A DNA stretch of 36,787 nucleotides. Origin: Acidobacteriota bacterium. GTDB taxonomy: Bacteria; Acidobacteriota; Vicinamibacteria; Vicinamibacterales; UBA2999. The notes under the pieces were generated by a model. It searched no databases, was not told the DNA's origin, and saw only the letters and a list, made by a program, of their open reading frames with translations. Below, one piece after another: positions 25,567 to 32,822 of the stretch. A program made the position numbers and the translations under genes. The stretch spans positions 1-36,787 of the forward strand of contig JAGNJW010000039.1 of the NCBI GenBank assembly GCA_018000455.1, written 5' to 3'. Numbering within the stretch: position 1 is the stretch's first letter; every line of letters starts with the position of its first letter.

Positions 25567-25605
25567 AGTGTAGCCCGGTCACTGGCGGGTTCGGCGGTAT
25601 ACACT
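25567..25605. promoter_or_regulatory. Divergent promoter region, haloperoxidase and Gfo/Idh genes
   Basis: TACACT on the minus strand (25572-25567) ends 10 nt before the haloperoxidase ATG. On the plus strand, TATACA (25598-25603, overlapping TACACT 25600-25605) lies about 34 nt before the Gfo/Idh ATG. Both are -10-like; neither has a clear -35. The two genes could be co-regulated from this 81-nt region. Confidence 0.35.
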
Positions 25606-25637
25606 GCCGACACCGCCCTGCCGGGCGGGCTCACCTG

Positions 25638-26639
25638 ATGCCCTCCGCTCCCGTGCATCTCGCCTTTCTCGGCTGTGGCTTCATTGCCCGCGTGCACAGC
25701 GCCCAGCTGCGCGCGCTCGGAGACGCGGTGGTGGTCAGCTATGCCAGCCGCGACCGCACCAGGGCCGAGGCGTTTCGCCGTGAGTTCGCCGGGGTGGCGG
25801 CCTTCGACGGTTACGAGGCGGCGCTCGCCGATCCGTCCGTCGACGCCGTCGTCGTCGCGGTGCCGCCGCTCTTCCACCGCGACCTCACGCTCGGCGCGCT
25901 CGCCGCCGGCAAACACGTGCTGGTGGAGAAGCCGGCCTTTCCGGCCCTGGCCGATTACGAGGCGGTGCGGGCGGCGCGCGACGGCGCCGGCCGGGTCGTG
26001 CTGGTCGGCGAAAACGACCACTACAAGCCGCTCGTCAAGAGCCTGCAACGGCTCATGGCCGAGGATGTCATCGGCGAGATGGTCTTCGCGCACTTCAGCA
26101 CCATCGCGCACCGGCTCAAGTCCGCGGACGACTGGCGTAACGACGAGAAGATGGCCGGTGGTGACGCGTTCTTCGAAGAGGGTATCCACTGGCTGCACAT
26201 CGCCGGCAGCCTCGGCCCCCGCATCGTCTCGGCGCGCGGCTACCGGCCGGACGTGTCACGCGAGGGCCCCGACCGTCGCGCCAAGAGCATGATGGTGGCG
26301 CTCGAGTACGACAACCGCGCAGTGGGTGCGCTCTACTACTCTCGGGAGATTCCCTCGCTCTTCCGAGGACTGCGTGTCTCGAAGCTCTTCGGGCGCCGCG
26401 GCGTCATTACCTTCGAGTCGAACGGGGCCTTCGTGATCGCCCGCGGCGGCGCGGTGCCGAAACTCGCGCTCCCCGGCTTTCGAGACATCCGCGGCTACCA
26501 GGCGATGTATCGTGACTTCATCGGCGCGATCCGCCGGGGCGTGGCTCCCGAGATGAGCCTGGAGCGGGCCATCGAGGACCACCTGCTGATGGACCAGATT
26601 TACGCCAGTGTCGGCACTGGCGCGGCGCCGCCCCGGTGA
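25638..26639 (+). CDS. Gfo/Idh/MocA-family oxidoreductase
   Basis: A 333-residue NAD(P)-dependent oxidoreductase, usually acting on sugars, inositols or related polyols. The N-terminal Rossmann fold starts LAFLGCGFIARVHSAQL (GxGxxA) and carries the family EKP at 97-99 (VLVEKPAF). The second domain has GGDAFFEEGIHWLH, where the histidine is the likely catalytic base. There is no signal peptide, unlike many acidobacterial members, so it is cytosolic. The stop overlaps the GTG of the next gene by GTGA, so the product probably works with the GMC oxidoreductase, for example oxidising and re-reducing a sugar in sequence. The substrate is not known. Confidence 0.9.
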   Translation: MPSAPVHLAFLGCGFIARVHSAQLRALGDAVVVSYASRDRTRAEAFRREFAGVAAFDGYEAALADPSVDAVVVAVPPLFHRDLTLGALAAGKHVLVEKPAFPALADYEAVRAARDGAGRVVLVGENDHYKPLVKSLQRLMAEDVIGEMVFAHFSTIAHRLKSADDWRNDEKMAGGDAFFEEGIHWLHIAGSLGPRIVSARGYRPDVSREGPDRRAKSMMVALEYDNRAVGALYYSREIPSLFRGLRVSKLFGRRGVITFESNGAFVIARGGAVPKLALPGFRDIRGYQAMYRDFIGAIRRGVAPEMSLERAIEDHLLMDQIYASVGTGAAPPR

Positions 26640-28171
26640 GCGCCATGCACTCGTCCGAACACTTCGACATCATCATCCTGGGCTCCGGCGCCGGCGGCGG
26701 CACCATGGCGCAGGCACTGGCCGGAACCGGCGCGCGCATTCTGATCCTCGAGCGCGGGGACGTCGTCCCGAGGGAGCCAGAGAACTGGGACCCCGGCGCC
26801 GTCTGGAAGGGCCTACGCTATCGTTCCGACGAACGCTGGTTGGACCGCCGGGGCGTCGAGTTCAATCCCTACACGCACTACTGCGTGGGCGGCAACACCA
26901 AGTTCTGGGGCAGCGTGCTCTACCGCATGCGTCGCGAGGACTTCGGCGCGCTGCAGCATCTCGACGGCGTGTCGCCGGCCTGGCCCATCGACTACGAGAC
27001 GCTGGCCCCGTACTACGACCGCGCCGAGCGCCTGTTCGGCGTGCGCGGGGTGGCGGGGGCCGACCCGACCGACCCCCCGCGAGGGCCCTTTCCTCATGCG
27101 CCCGTCCCGCATGCGCCGCTCGTGCAAGGCCTGGTGGACGACTTGCGCGCGCAGGGGCTCCATCCCTCGCCGCTGCCGCTTGGTGTCCTGGCCCCGGGAG
27201 AGCCTGGGGGCTGCGTGCTCTGCAATACGTGCAATTCCTTCCCGTGCAGACTTGGCGCCAAGAGCGACGCGGAAATCTGCTGCGTGGATCCAGCCACCAG
27301 GCACCCCAACGTCACGCTGTGGGTGCGCACGCATGTGCGACGGCTCATCACCGACGCGTCCGGTCGCCGCGTCGAGCACGTCGAGTTCGAGCGCGACGGT
27401 GAGGTGGGGCGCGTCAGTGGCTCGACCGTCGTCGCCTCGTGCGGCGCCGTCAACTCGGCAACGCTGCTCCTGCGCTCGGCCAGCGGCCGCCATCCCGCCG
27501 GCCTCGCCAATTCGTCCGGTCTCGTCGGCCGGCGCTACATGGCGCATCTGGCCACGATGATGCAGGGCTTCCACCCCCTCAGGCCGAACCACACGGTGTT
27601 CCAGAAGACCGTGGCCATCAACGACTTCTACTTCGCGGGCCCTGGCGCCGCCTATCCCCTGGGGCACGTCCAGACGCAGGGCCGCACGCACGGCATCATG
27701 GCCAAGGCCGTCGGCGACGGCATCGTACCGAGGATTCCGCTGTGGGCCTACAACGCTTGGGTGGCGCGCGGCGTCGACTGGCTGGCGATGTCGGAGGACC
27801 TGCCGAATCCCGACAACCGCGTGACGGTGGCCAGCGACGGGCGCCCGGTGCTGCACTACCAGCCGAACAACGTCCGCGCCCATCAGGAACTGGTGGCCGA
27901 GACCAGGCGCATGCTGAAGCGCTTGGGGTTCTGGGTCGTCATGACGCACTCGCACAAGACCAGCAACACCACGCATCAGTGCGGCACCCTGTGCTTCGGC
28001 AGCGATCCGGCCGACTCGGTGCTGGATCCGTATTGCCGGACGCACGATGTGGAGAACCTGTTCGTCGTCGATGCATCGTTCTTTCCGTCGTCGGCGGCCG
28101 TGAACCCCGGACTGACCATCATCGCCCAGGCGCTGCGTGTGGCCGATCACATCCGCGAGACCGCGCTCTAG
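26636..28171 (+). CDS. GMC-family FAD oxidoreductase with Cys-rich insert
   Basis: A 511-residue flavoprotein of the glucose-methanol-choline family. The FAD site GSGAGGGTMA opens near residue 14; GGNTKFWGSVLYRM is the usual flavin-near segment, and the C-terminal GMC_oxred_C part has SHKTSNTTHQCGT, then DVENLFVVDASFFPSSAAVNPGLTIIAQALR. A Cys-rich stretch at about 192-222 (C-V-L-C-N-T-C, then FPCRLGAKSDAEICC) is an additional feature of a subset of bacterial members; whether it holds a metal or disulfides is not known. The start is GTG 26636, overlapping Gfo/Idh; ATG 26645 is an alternative. It probably oxidises a sugar or alcohol with the partner enzyme. Confidence 0.9.
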   Translation: MSAMHSSEHFDIIILGSGAGGGTMAQALAGTGARILILERGDVVPREPENWDPGAVWKGLRYRSDERWLDRRGVEFNPYTHYCVGGNTKFWGSVLYRMRREDFGALQHLDGVSPAWPIDYETLAPYYDRAERLFGVRGVAGADPTDPPRGPFPHAPVPHAPLVQGLVDDLRAQGLHPSPLPLGVLAPGEPGGCVLCNTCNSFPCRLGAKSDAEICCVDPATRHPNVTLWVRTHVRRLITDASGRRVEHVEFERDGEVGRVSGSTVVASCGAVNSATLLLRSASGRHPAGLANSSGLVGRRYMAHLATMMQGFHPLRPNHTVFQKTVAINDFYFAGPGAAYPLGHVQTQGRTHGIMAKAVGDGIVPRIPLWAYNAWVARGVDWLAMSEDLPNPDNRVTVASDGRPVLHYQPNNVRAHQELVAETRRMLKRLGFWVVMTHSHKTSNTTHQCGTLCFGSDPADSVLDPYCRTHDVENLFVVDASFFPSSAAVNPGLTIIAQALRVADHIRETAL

Positions 28172-28177
28172 CCCGTG

Positions 28178-28212
28178 GTGGACGTCCCGGCGAATGCCGT
28201 TGGGACGTCCAC
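28178..28212. repeat. 11-bp perfect inverted repeat after the GMC gene
   Basis: GTGGACGTCCC (28178-28188) is repeated inverted as GGGACGTCCAC (28202-28212), with a 13-nt loop that contains its own GGC-GAAT-GCC mini-hairpin. It begins 7 nt after the GMC stop and lies before the VOC promoter. A strong RNA hairpin is expected, perhaps ending or stabilising the oxidoreductase mRNA, but there is no T run, so intrinsic termination is uncertain. A dimeric regulator binding GACGTC is another possibility. Confidence 0.6.
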
Positions 28213-28247
28213 GACGGGCTGCTGGTACCGGGACAGCGCAGGCCTGC

Positions 28248-28253
28248 TACCAT
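28248..28253 (+). promoter_or_regulatory. -10-like TACCAT before the VOC gene
   Basis: TACCAT ends 8 nt before ATG 28262, with no ribosome site. The hexamer is weak and the -35 region poor. Confidence 0.3.
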
Positions 28254-28261
28254 CTCCCGCC

Positions 28262-28789
28262 ATGCGCGTCCGCTCCTTCAGCCACGTCGGCCTCACGGTG
28301 TCCGACTTCAATGCGGCCGTCCGGTTCTACTCGGAGGTCTTCGGCTGTCCGCTCGTAGGCGTGGCCGATACGCCACCCGAGCGGGTGCGCGCGTTCTTCG
28401 GCGTCGATGCGCCGATGCCGTCGTGCAAGATCGGGTGGCTACGGGTGCCGGGCGGCGGCGTGCTCGAGATCTTCGCCTTCGAGCCGAAACTGCCGTCCGA
28501 GGCCATCCCGTGGCACCGGGTGGGCCTCACGCACTTCTCGTTCAACGTCGTGAACCTGCAGAAGTGGCATGATCATCTCGTCGCTCATGGTGTCGAGATC
28601 GTCACCCACCCGGAGCGCTCCCCTCGTGGGCACTCGTTCTTCTTCGTGCGCGACTTCGACGGGAACCTGATCGAATTGATGGACCTCGGCTACATGTACC
28701 ACGTGCTGAATTGGCTCGGTCCGCTCGGCGGTTGGCTGTTCCGGCGCGGCATGTACAAGCAGTACTACCTGCCCGCACCCCCGGCGTGA
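28262..28789 (+). CDS. VOC-family protein (glyoxalase/dioxygenase fold)
   Basis: A 175-residue protein with two beta-alpha-beta-beta-beta modules of the vicinal oxygen chelate superfamily. The four metal-ligand positions all hold typical residues: H8 in SHVGLTV, E69 in GVLEIFAF, H91 in LTHFSFNV and E138 in GNLIELMD, so a metal-dependent lyase, isomerase or ring-cleaving dioxygenase is possible. A C-terminal tail of about 30 residues (WLGPLGGWLFRRGMYKQYY) is an added segment that could contact a membrane or partner. The start is ATG 28262; the in-frame GTG at 28175 would extend the protein through the inverted repeat and is rejected. The gene lies alone on the plus strand. Confidence 0.9.
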   Translation: MRVRSFSHVGLTVSDFNAAVRFYSEVFGCPLVGVADTPPERVRAFFGVDAPMPSCKIGWLRVPGGGVLEIFAFEPKLPSEAIPWHRVGLTHFSFNVVNLQKWHDHLVAHGVEIVTHPERSPRGHSFFFVRDFDGNLIELMDLGYMYHVLNWLGPLGGWLFRRGMYKQYYLPAPPA

Positions 28790-28899
28790 GGCCCCGCCCG
28801 CGGGCGGCCGGGCGGCCCCGGCCGGAGGGTGGCACGAATCCTGCCTCAGCCGTGGCAGCATCGGGCCCATCGGGTCCGCACCACCACGAGGTAGGCCGC

Positions 28900-31332
28900 A
28901 TGACTGCGCCGGAAATACCGTCAAATCCAGACGCTTGCTCCAGTGGCCGCCCCCGGCGCCCCCAGGGGCGAGCGCTTGCAGTTCTGGCGGTGCTTGTCCA
29001 GATTTTGTACGCCTCGCACGTATTTGCCCAGGCGACCGACGTCACGACCGCCGTGCACTTCCTCGAGCATGCCTCCTTCGGCCCGACGCCGCTCGACGTC
29101 GCCAGTGTGCAGGCCATCGGCCCTGCGGCCTGGCTCCAGCAGCAGTTCGCGGTGCCCGAGAGCCCGATTCCCGACGGCCTGGATGGCAACGCCGTGCGCG
29201 CCCAGGTCTACCTGAACATGGCCAACGGTCCCGACCAGTTCCGCCAGCGCGCCATCTTCGCCCTCAGCCAGACGATCGTGGTCTCGGCCAACAAGGTCAG
29301 TGGTGGCGAGCAGCTCACGCCGTGGATGCAGCTGATGTCGCGCAACGCTTTCGGCAACTTCCGCACGCTGCTCCGCGACGTTTCGCTCAGTCCGACGATG
29401 GGCAAGTACCTCGACAACGTCTACAACCGCAAGGCCACCTCGACGACGTCCCCCAATGAAAACTACGCCCGTGAGCTGCTGCAGCTGTTTTCGATCGGCG
29501 TCTGGGAGCTGAACAACGACGGCAGCCAGAAGCTCGATGGCGCGAGCAACCCGATTCCGGCCTACAGCCAGGCGACGATTGGCGCCTTCGCGCGGGCGCT
29601 CACCGGCTGGACCTATCCGCCCAAGCCGGGCGCGACGTCGGGGAACTCCAATCCCGAGTACTTCGTCGGAAACGTCGTGCCGAGCTCCAGCGCGTCGCGG
29701 CACGACACCGATTCCAAGGCGCTGCTGAACGGGATCGTGACCCCGGCCGGTCTGACCGCCCCCCAGGACCTGGAGTGGGTGCTCGACAACATCTTCTACC
29801 ACCAGAACGTGGCGCCGTTTCTCGCCACGCGCCTCATCCGCTCGCTCGTCACCAGCAATCCGAGCCCGGCCTACGTGGCGCGCGTGTCGAACGCGTTCAT
29901 CAACAACGGCGCCGGCGTGCGCGGTGATCTGGCGGCGGTGTTTGCGGCCATTCTGCTCGACCCGGAGGCGCTCAACCCGGATGCCAACCTGCACGGCCGG
30001 CTCAAGGATCCGCTGCTGCACATCATCGGCCTCGGCCGCGCCCTCAACGCCCAGCTGGGCGATCCCGGCAGCTTCCAGTACGTCTTCACCAACCTCAGCC
30101 AGCGCGTGCTCACGCCGTCGACGGTGTTCAGCTTCTACTCGCCGACCGCGGCGATCCCGACGCAGCCGACGCTCTTCGGGCCCGAGTTCCAGCTCTATCC
30201 GCCGGCGCTGGCCGTGCAGCGCGCCAACTTCATCTACGGCATCCTGACCGGCCAGTTCGGGTCGGCCTTCAGCGTCGACATGACGCCGTTCCGCGTGCTG
30301 GCGGCCAATCCGGCGGCGCTCGTCGACAAGGTCAACACGACCCTGATGATGGGCCGCATGTCCCCGTCGCTGCGCCAGATCATCCTCGACGCCACCAACG
30401 CCGTGCCGGCCAGCGACCCGAACCAGCGCGCGCTCGGCGCCGTCTACCTCGCCGCCATTTCGAGCGAGTACTCGGTCTATACCGGCGGCACCAGCGCCGG
30501 CGGCCTGATTCCCACCGACGTGCAGGCGCCGACCGGCCTGTATGTGGTCTCCGTGCAGGGCAACGCCGCGACGCTGCGCTGGAATCCGCCGCAGCTGGGC
30601 CCGGCTCCAGACACCTATGTGCTCGAAGGCGGCGTCACGGCGGGCTCGACGATGGCAGTCGTGCCCACCGGCACTACGGCGCCGATCTTCACCATCACCG
30701 CGCCGAACGGCTCCTTCTACGTGCGGATGAAGTCGGCGCGTGGCGGCGCGCTCAGCTTGCCGTCGAACGAGGTACGGTTGCACATCAACTCCACGCTCAA
30801 GCCCAGTGCGCCGACCAACGTCCAGGGCGCCGTCAAGGGCTCGACCCTGTGGCTGGCGTGGCGCAATACCTTCACGGGCGGCACGCCGACCAGCCTCATG
30901 CTCGACGTGACCGGTGCGGTCACGACCACGATGCCGCTTCCGCTCAGCGAGTCGTTCTCGGTGCCCGCCGTGCCGAACGGCACCTATACACTCCGCCTGC
31001 GCGCCATCAACGCCGCCGGGGCCAGCAGCCAGTCGGGTTCGGTGTCGCTCACCGCGCCCTCGACCAGCTGCTCGCTGCCGCGCGTGCCGGTCAACTTCCA
31101 GGTCACCCGGTCGGGCAACGTCGTCAGTGCGTCGTGGGATACACCGTCTGGAGGCACGCCGGCGGCGAGCTACCGCCTGAACGTCTCGGGCTCCTACACG
31201 GGCTCGTTCCCGATTGCCGGGCTCGGATTCGCGTCCGGGGCCCCTGGCGGCACCTACAACTTCAGCGTGCAGGCGGTCAACGCGTGCGGCGCCGGGCCGG
31301 TCACCGCCTTCCAGACCGTCGTCATCCCGTAG
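28900..31332 (+). CDS. DUF1800 protein with C-terminal fibronectin type III-like modules
   Basis: An 810-residue exported protein. The signal-type helix is at about 23-45 (ending VFAQA). The DUF1800 region covers about 50-560, beginning AVHFLEHASFGPTPLD and including ENYARELLQLFSIGVWELNN, which is diagnostic. From about 590 to the end, three repeats resemble fibronectin type III modules (for example TNVQGAVKGSTLWLAWRN and VNFQVTRSGNVVSASWDTPS). DUF1800 proteins are exported, typically encoded just before a DUF1501 gene, and their biochemical role is unknown. The start is ATG 28900 with GAGG 9 nt upstream; an in-frame GTG at 28711 overlaps the VOC gene and is rejected. The DUF1501 gene follows after 14 nt. 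Confidence 0.9.
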   Translation: MTAPEIPSNPDACSSGRPRRPQGRALAVLAVLVQILYASHVFAQATDVTTAVHFLEHASFGPTPLDVASVQAIGPAAWLQQQFAVPESPIPDGLDGNAVRAQVYLNMANGPDQFRQRAIFALSQTIVVSANKVSGGEQLTPWMQLMSRNAFGNFRTLLRDVSLSPTMGKYLDNVYNRKATSTTSPNENYARELLQLFSIGVWELNNDGSQKLDGASNPIPAYSQATIGAFARALTGWTYPPKPGATSGNSNPEYFVGNVVPSSSASRHDTDSKALLNGIVTPAGLTAPQDLEWVLDNIFYHQNVAPFLATRLIRSLVTSNPSPAYVARVSNAFINNGAGVRGDLAAVFAAILLDPEALNPDANLHGRLKDPLLHIIGLGRALNAQLGDPGSFQYVFTNLSQRVLTPSTVFSFYSPTAAIPTQPTLFGPEFQLYPPALAVQRANFIYGILTGQFGSAFSVDMTPFRVLAANPAALVDKVNTTLMMGRMSPSLRQIILDATNAVPASDPNQRALGAVYLAAISSEYSVYTGGTSAGGLIPTDVQAPTGLYVVSVQGNAATLRWNPPQLGPAPDTYVLEGGVTAGSTMAVVPTGTTAPIFTITAPNGSFYVRMKSARGGALSLPSNEVRLHINSTLKPSAPTNVQGAVKGSTLWLAWRNTFTGGTPTSLMLDVTGAVTTTMPLPLSESFSVPAVPNGTYTLRLRAINAAGASSQSGSVSLTAPSTSCSLPRVPVNFQVTRSGNVVSASWDTPSGGTPAASYRLNVSGSYTGSFPIAGLGFASGAPGGTYNFSVQAVNACGAGPVTAFQTVVIP

Positions 31333-31346
31333 TTCGAGAGCCTGCC

Positions 31347-32699
31347 ATGCATACCCACAAGCCTGCACGCCGTCACTTTCTCAAACTGAGCACGCGCCTG
31401 GCTACGCTCGGACTCACCGGGCTCGGCTTTGGGCCCGGCCGGTCGTGGTTCGTGTCGGATGCCGCCGCGGCGCCGGTCACCGACTACAAGGCGCTCGTCT
31501 GTGTCTATCTGTTTGGCGGCAACGACTGCAACAACACGATCGTGCCGGTCGACACGGCGCGCTTCACGCAGTACCAGACACTGCGAGCCGGCCTGGCGCT
31601 GTCGGGAGCGAAGCTGCTCTCGCCGATCGTCGATGGCTCCGGCAATCAATACGCGCTGCACTACGGGCTGCCGCCGATCAACGCGCTCTACAACCAGGGG
31701 AAGGTCGCGTTCGTGCTCAACACCGGCCAGCTCGAACGGCCCCTGACGCGGGCGGAGTATCAGGCGGGCCTGCTCGCGCCGAGCAACCTGTTCTCGCACT
31801 CCGATCAGCAACTGCAGGCGCAGACGGCGACCTCGAACTCGACCATCGGCGGGTGGGGCGGCCGGCTTCTCGACACGTTCGGCCTGACCGACGCGCTCGG
31901 TGCCGTCTCGGTCTCTTCACCGGCGCCGTTCCTGCAGAGCGGCGGCGGAGCGCCCAATGTGATTCCGCCGGGCGCGAGCCTGAACCTGTCGGGCATGAAC
32001 ATCTACCCCTCCTCGGCGGCGACCGCGCGCCGCAATGCCGTCAATGCCATGCTCGCCCTCGATGGCGGCCACCCGCTGCGCACGGCGGCCAACGATTCGT
32101 TCGCCGACGGACTCCAGCTCGCCGACACCCTGAACGCCAGCGGCACCGTCGGCGGTCTCAGCACCGTGTTCCCGGGGACGGGCCTCGGCAACCAGCTCAA
32201 GGAAGTCGTGAAGCTCATCCGCCTGCGCTCGCAGATCGGGCCCGGCCGGCAGGTGTTCTTCTGCTCGATGGGTGGCTTCGACACCCACACCTCGCAGGAC
32301 TACAACCACTGGGCGCTTCTGAACGAGCTCTCGGCGGCGCTCAACGCCTTCTACAACGCCACCGTGGAAGTGGGCCTGTCGACGCAGGTCACCGCCTTCA
32401 CGCAATCGGAGTTCGGCCGCACCCTGCAGCCCAATGGCACCGGCAGCGACCACGCCTGGGGCGGCCACCAGATGATCGTCGGCGGCGCGGTGCGCGGCGG
32501 TATCTATGGTCAGATGCCGGAGTTCGCCCTGGGTGGGCCCGACGACGCGAACAGCCGCGGCGTCTGGATTCCGAAGATCTCGACCTCACAGTTCGGCGCC
32601 ACCCTCGGCCGCTGGTTCGGGGCCACGCCCGGCGAGCTCGCCGTCGCGTTTCCGAACCTGTCGCTGTTCTCGACGCCCGACGTAGGGTTCATGCTCTAG
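31347..32699 (+). CDS. DUF1501 protein, Tat-exported, alkaline phosphatase-like fold family
   Basis: A 450-residue protein with a clear twin-arginine signal, RRHFLK at residues 9-14, before a hydrophobic core and an Ala-rich cleavage zone (about 40). Family marks are ALVCVYLFGGNDCNNTIVP (about 49-67), VAFVLNTGQLERPLTRAEY, SMGGFDTHTSQ (about 310-320), FTQSEFGRTLQPNGTGSDHAWGGHQ (about 351-375). The DTH, EFGR and DHAWGGH residues resemble the metal-binding site of alkaline phosphatase/sulfatase enzymes; a hydrolase activity is therefore plausible but unproven. It is paired with the DUF1800 gene, as is usual. The stop codon runs directly into a GGG-rich tandem repeat. Confidence 0.92.
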   Translation: MHTHKPARRHFLKLSTRLATLGLTGLGFGPGRSWFVSDAAAAPVTDYKALVCVYLFGGNDCNNTIVPVDTARFTQYQTLRAGLALSGAKLLSPIVDGSGNQYALHYGLPPINALYNQGKVAFVLNTGQLERPLTRAEYQAGLLAPSNLFSHSDQQLQAQTATSNSTIGGWGGRLLDTFGLTDALGAVSVSSPAPFLQSGGGAPNVIPPGASLNLSGMNIYPSSAATARRNAVNAMLALDGGHPLRTAANDSFADGLQLADTLNASGTVGGLSTVFPGTGLGNQLKEVVKLIRLRSQIGPGRQVFFCSMGGFDTHTSQDYNHWALLNELSAALNAFYNATVEVGLSTQVTAFTQSEFGRTLQPNGTGSDHAWGGHQMIVGGAVRGGIYGQMPEFALGGPDDANSRGVWIPKISTSQFGATLGRWFGATPGELAVAFPNLSLFSTPDVGFML

Positions 32700-32790
32700 G
32701 GCAGGGAACAGGGAACAGGGAGCAGGGAGCAGGGAGCAGGGAGCAGGGAGCAGGGAGCAGGGAGCAGGGAGCAGGGAGCAGGGAGCAGGG
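32699..32790 (+). repeat. 7-bp tandem repeat (CAGGGAG)n with 14 GGG tracts
   Basis: From 32702 the sequence is 12 complete 7-bp units plus a 5-base partial unit: two CAGGGAA units, then ten CAGGGAG, then CAGGG. With the GGG at 32699-32701, which shares a base with the DUF1501 stop codon, there are 14 GGG tracts separated mostly by 4-nt spacers. The plus strand therefore fits G3N4 repeated quadruplex motifs many times over. It lies between the ends of two convergent genes. The unit is not a multiple of three, and copy number is likely to vary by slippage. No CRISPR-like spacer exists. Confidence 0.97.
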
Positions 32791-32822
32791 CTCGTGCCGG
32801 CGCGTGTGCGCCAGCCGGGCCC

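Noticed and set aside
20522..25568. Long plus-strand frames (562 and 801 codons) through the operon and haloperoxidase
   Set aside because: They are antisense shadows of DUF5916, GNAT, hydrolase and haloperoxidase genes, which have clear motifs.
25557..26198. N-terminal extension of the haloperoxidase by 214 codons
   Set aside because: The extension runs through the Gfo/Idh gene on the other strand; the signal peptide at 25556 shows the true start.
28921..31368. 815-codon minus-strand frame
   Set aside because: It is antisense to the DUF1800 gene and is Arg/Gly-rich without known motifs.
32702..32790. Tandem repeat considered as CRISPR or satellite of an integron
   Set aside because: Units are 7 bp without spacers, and no cas genes or integrase are in the window.
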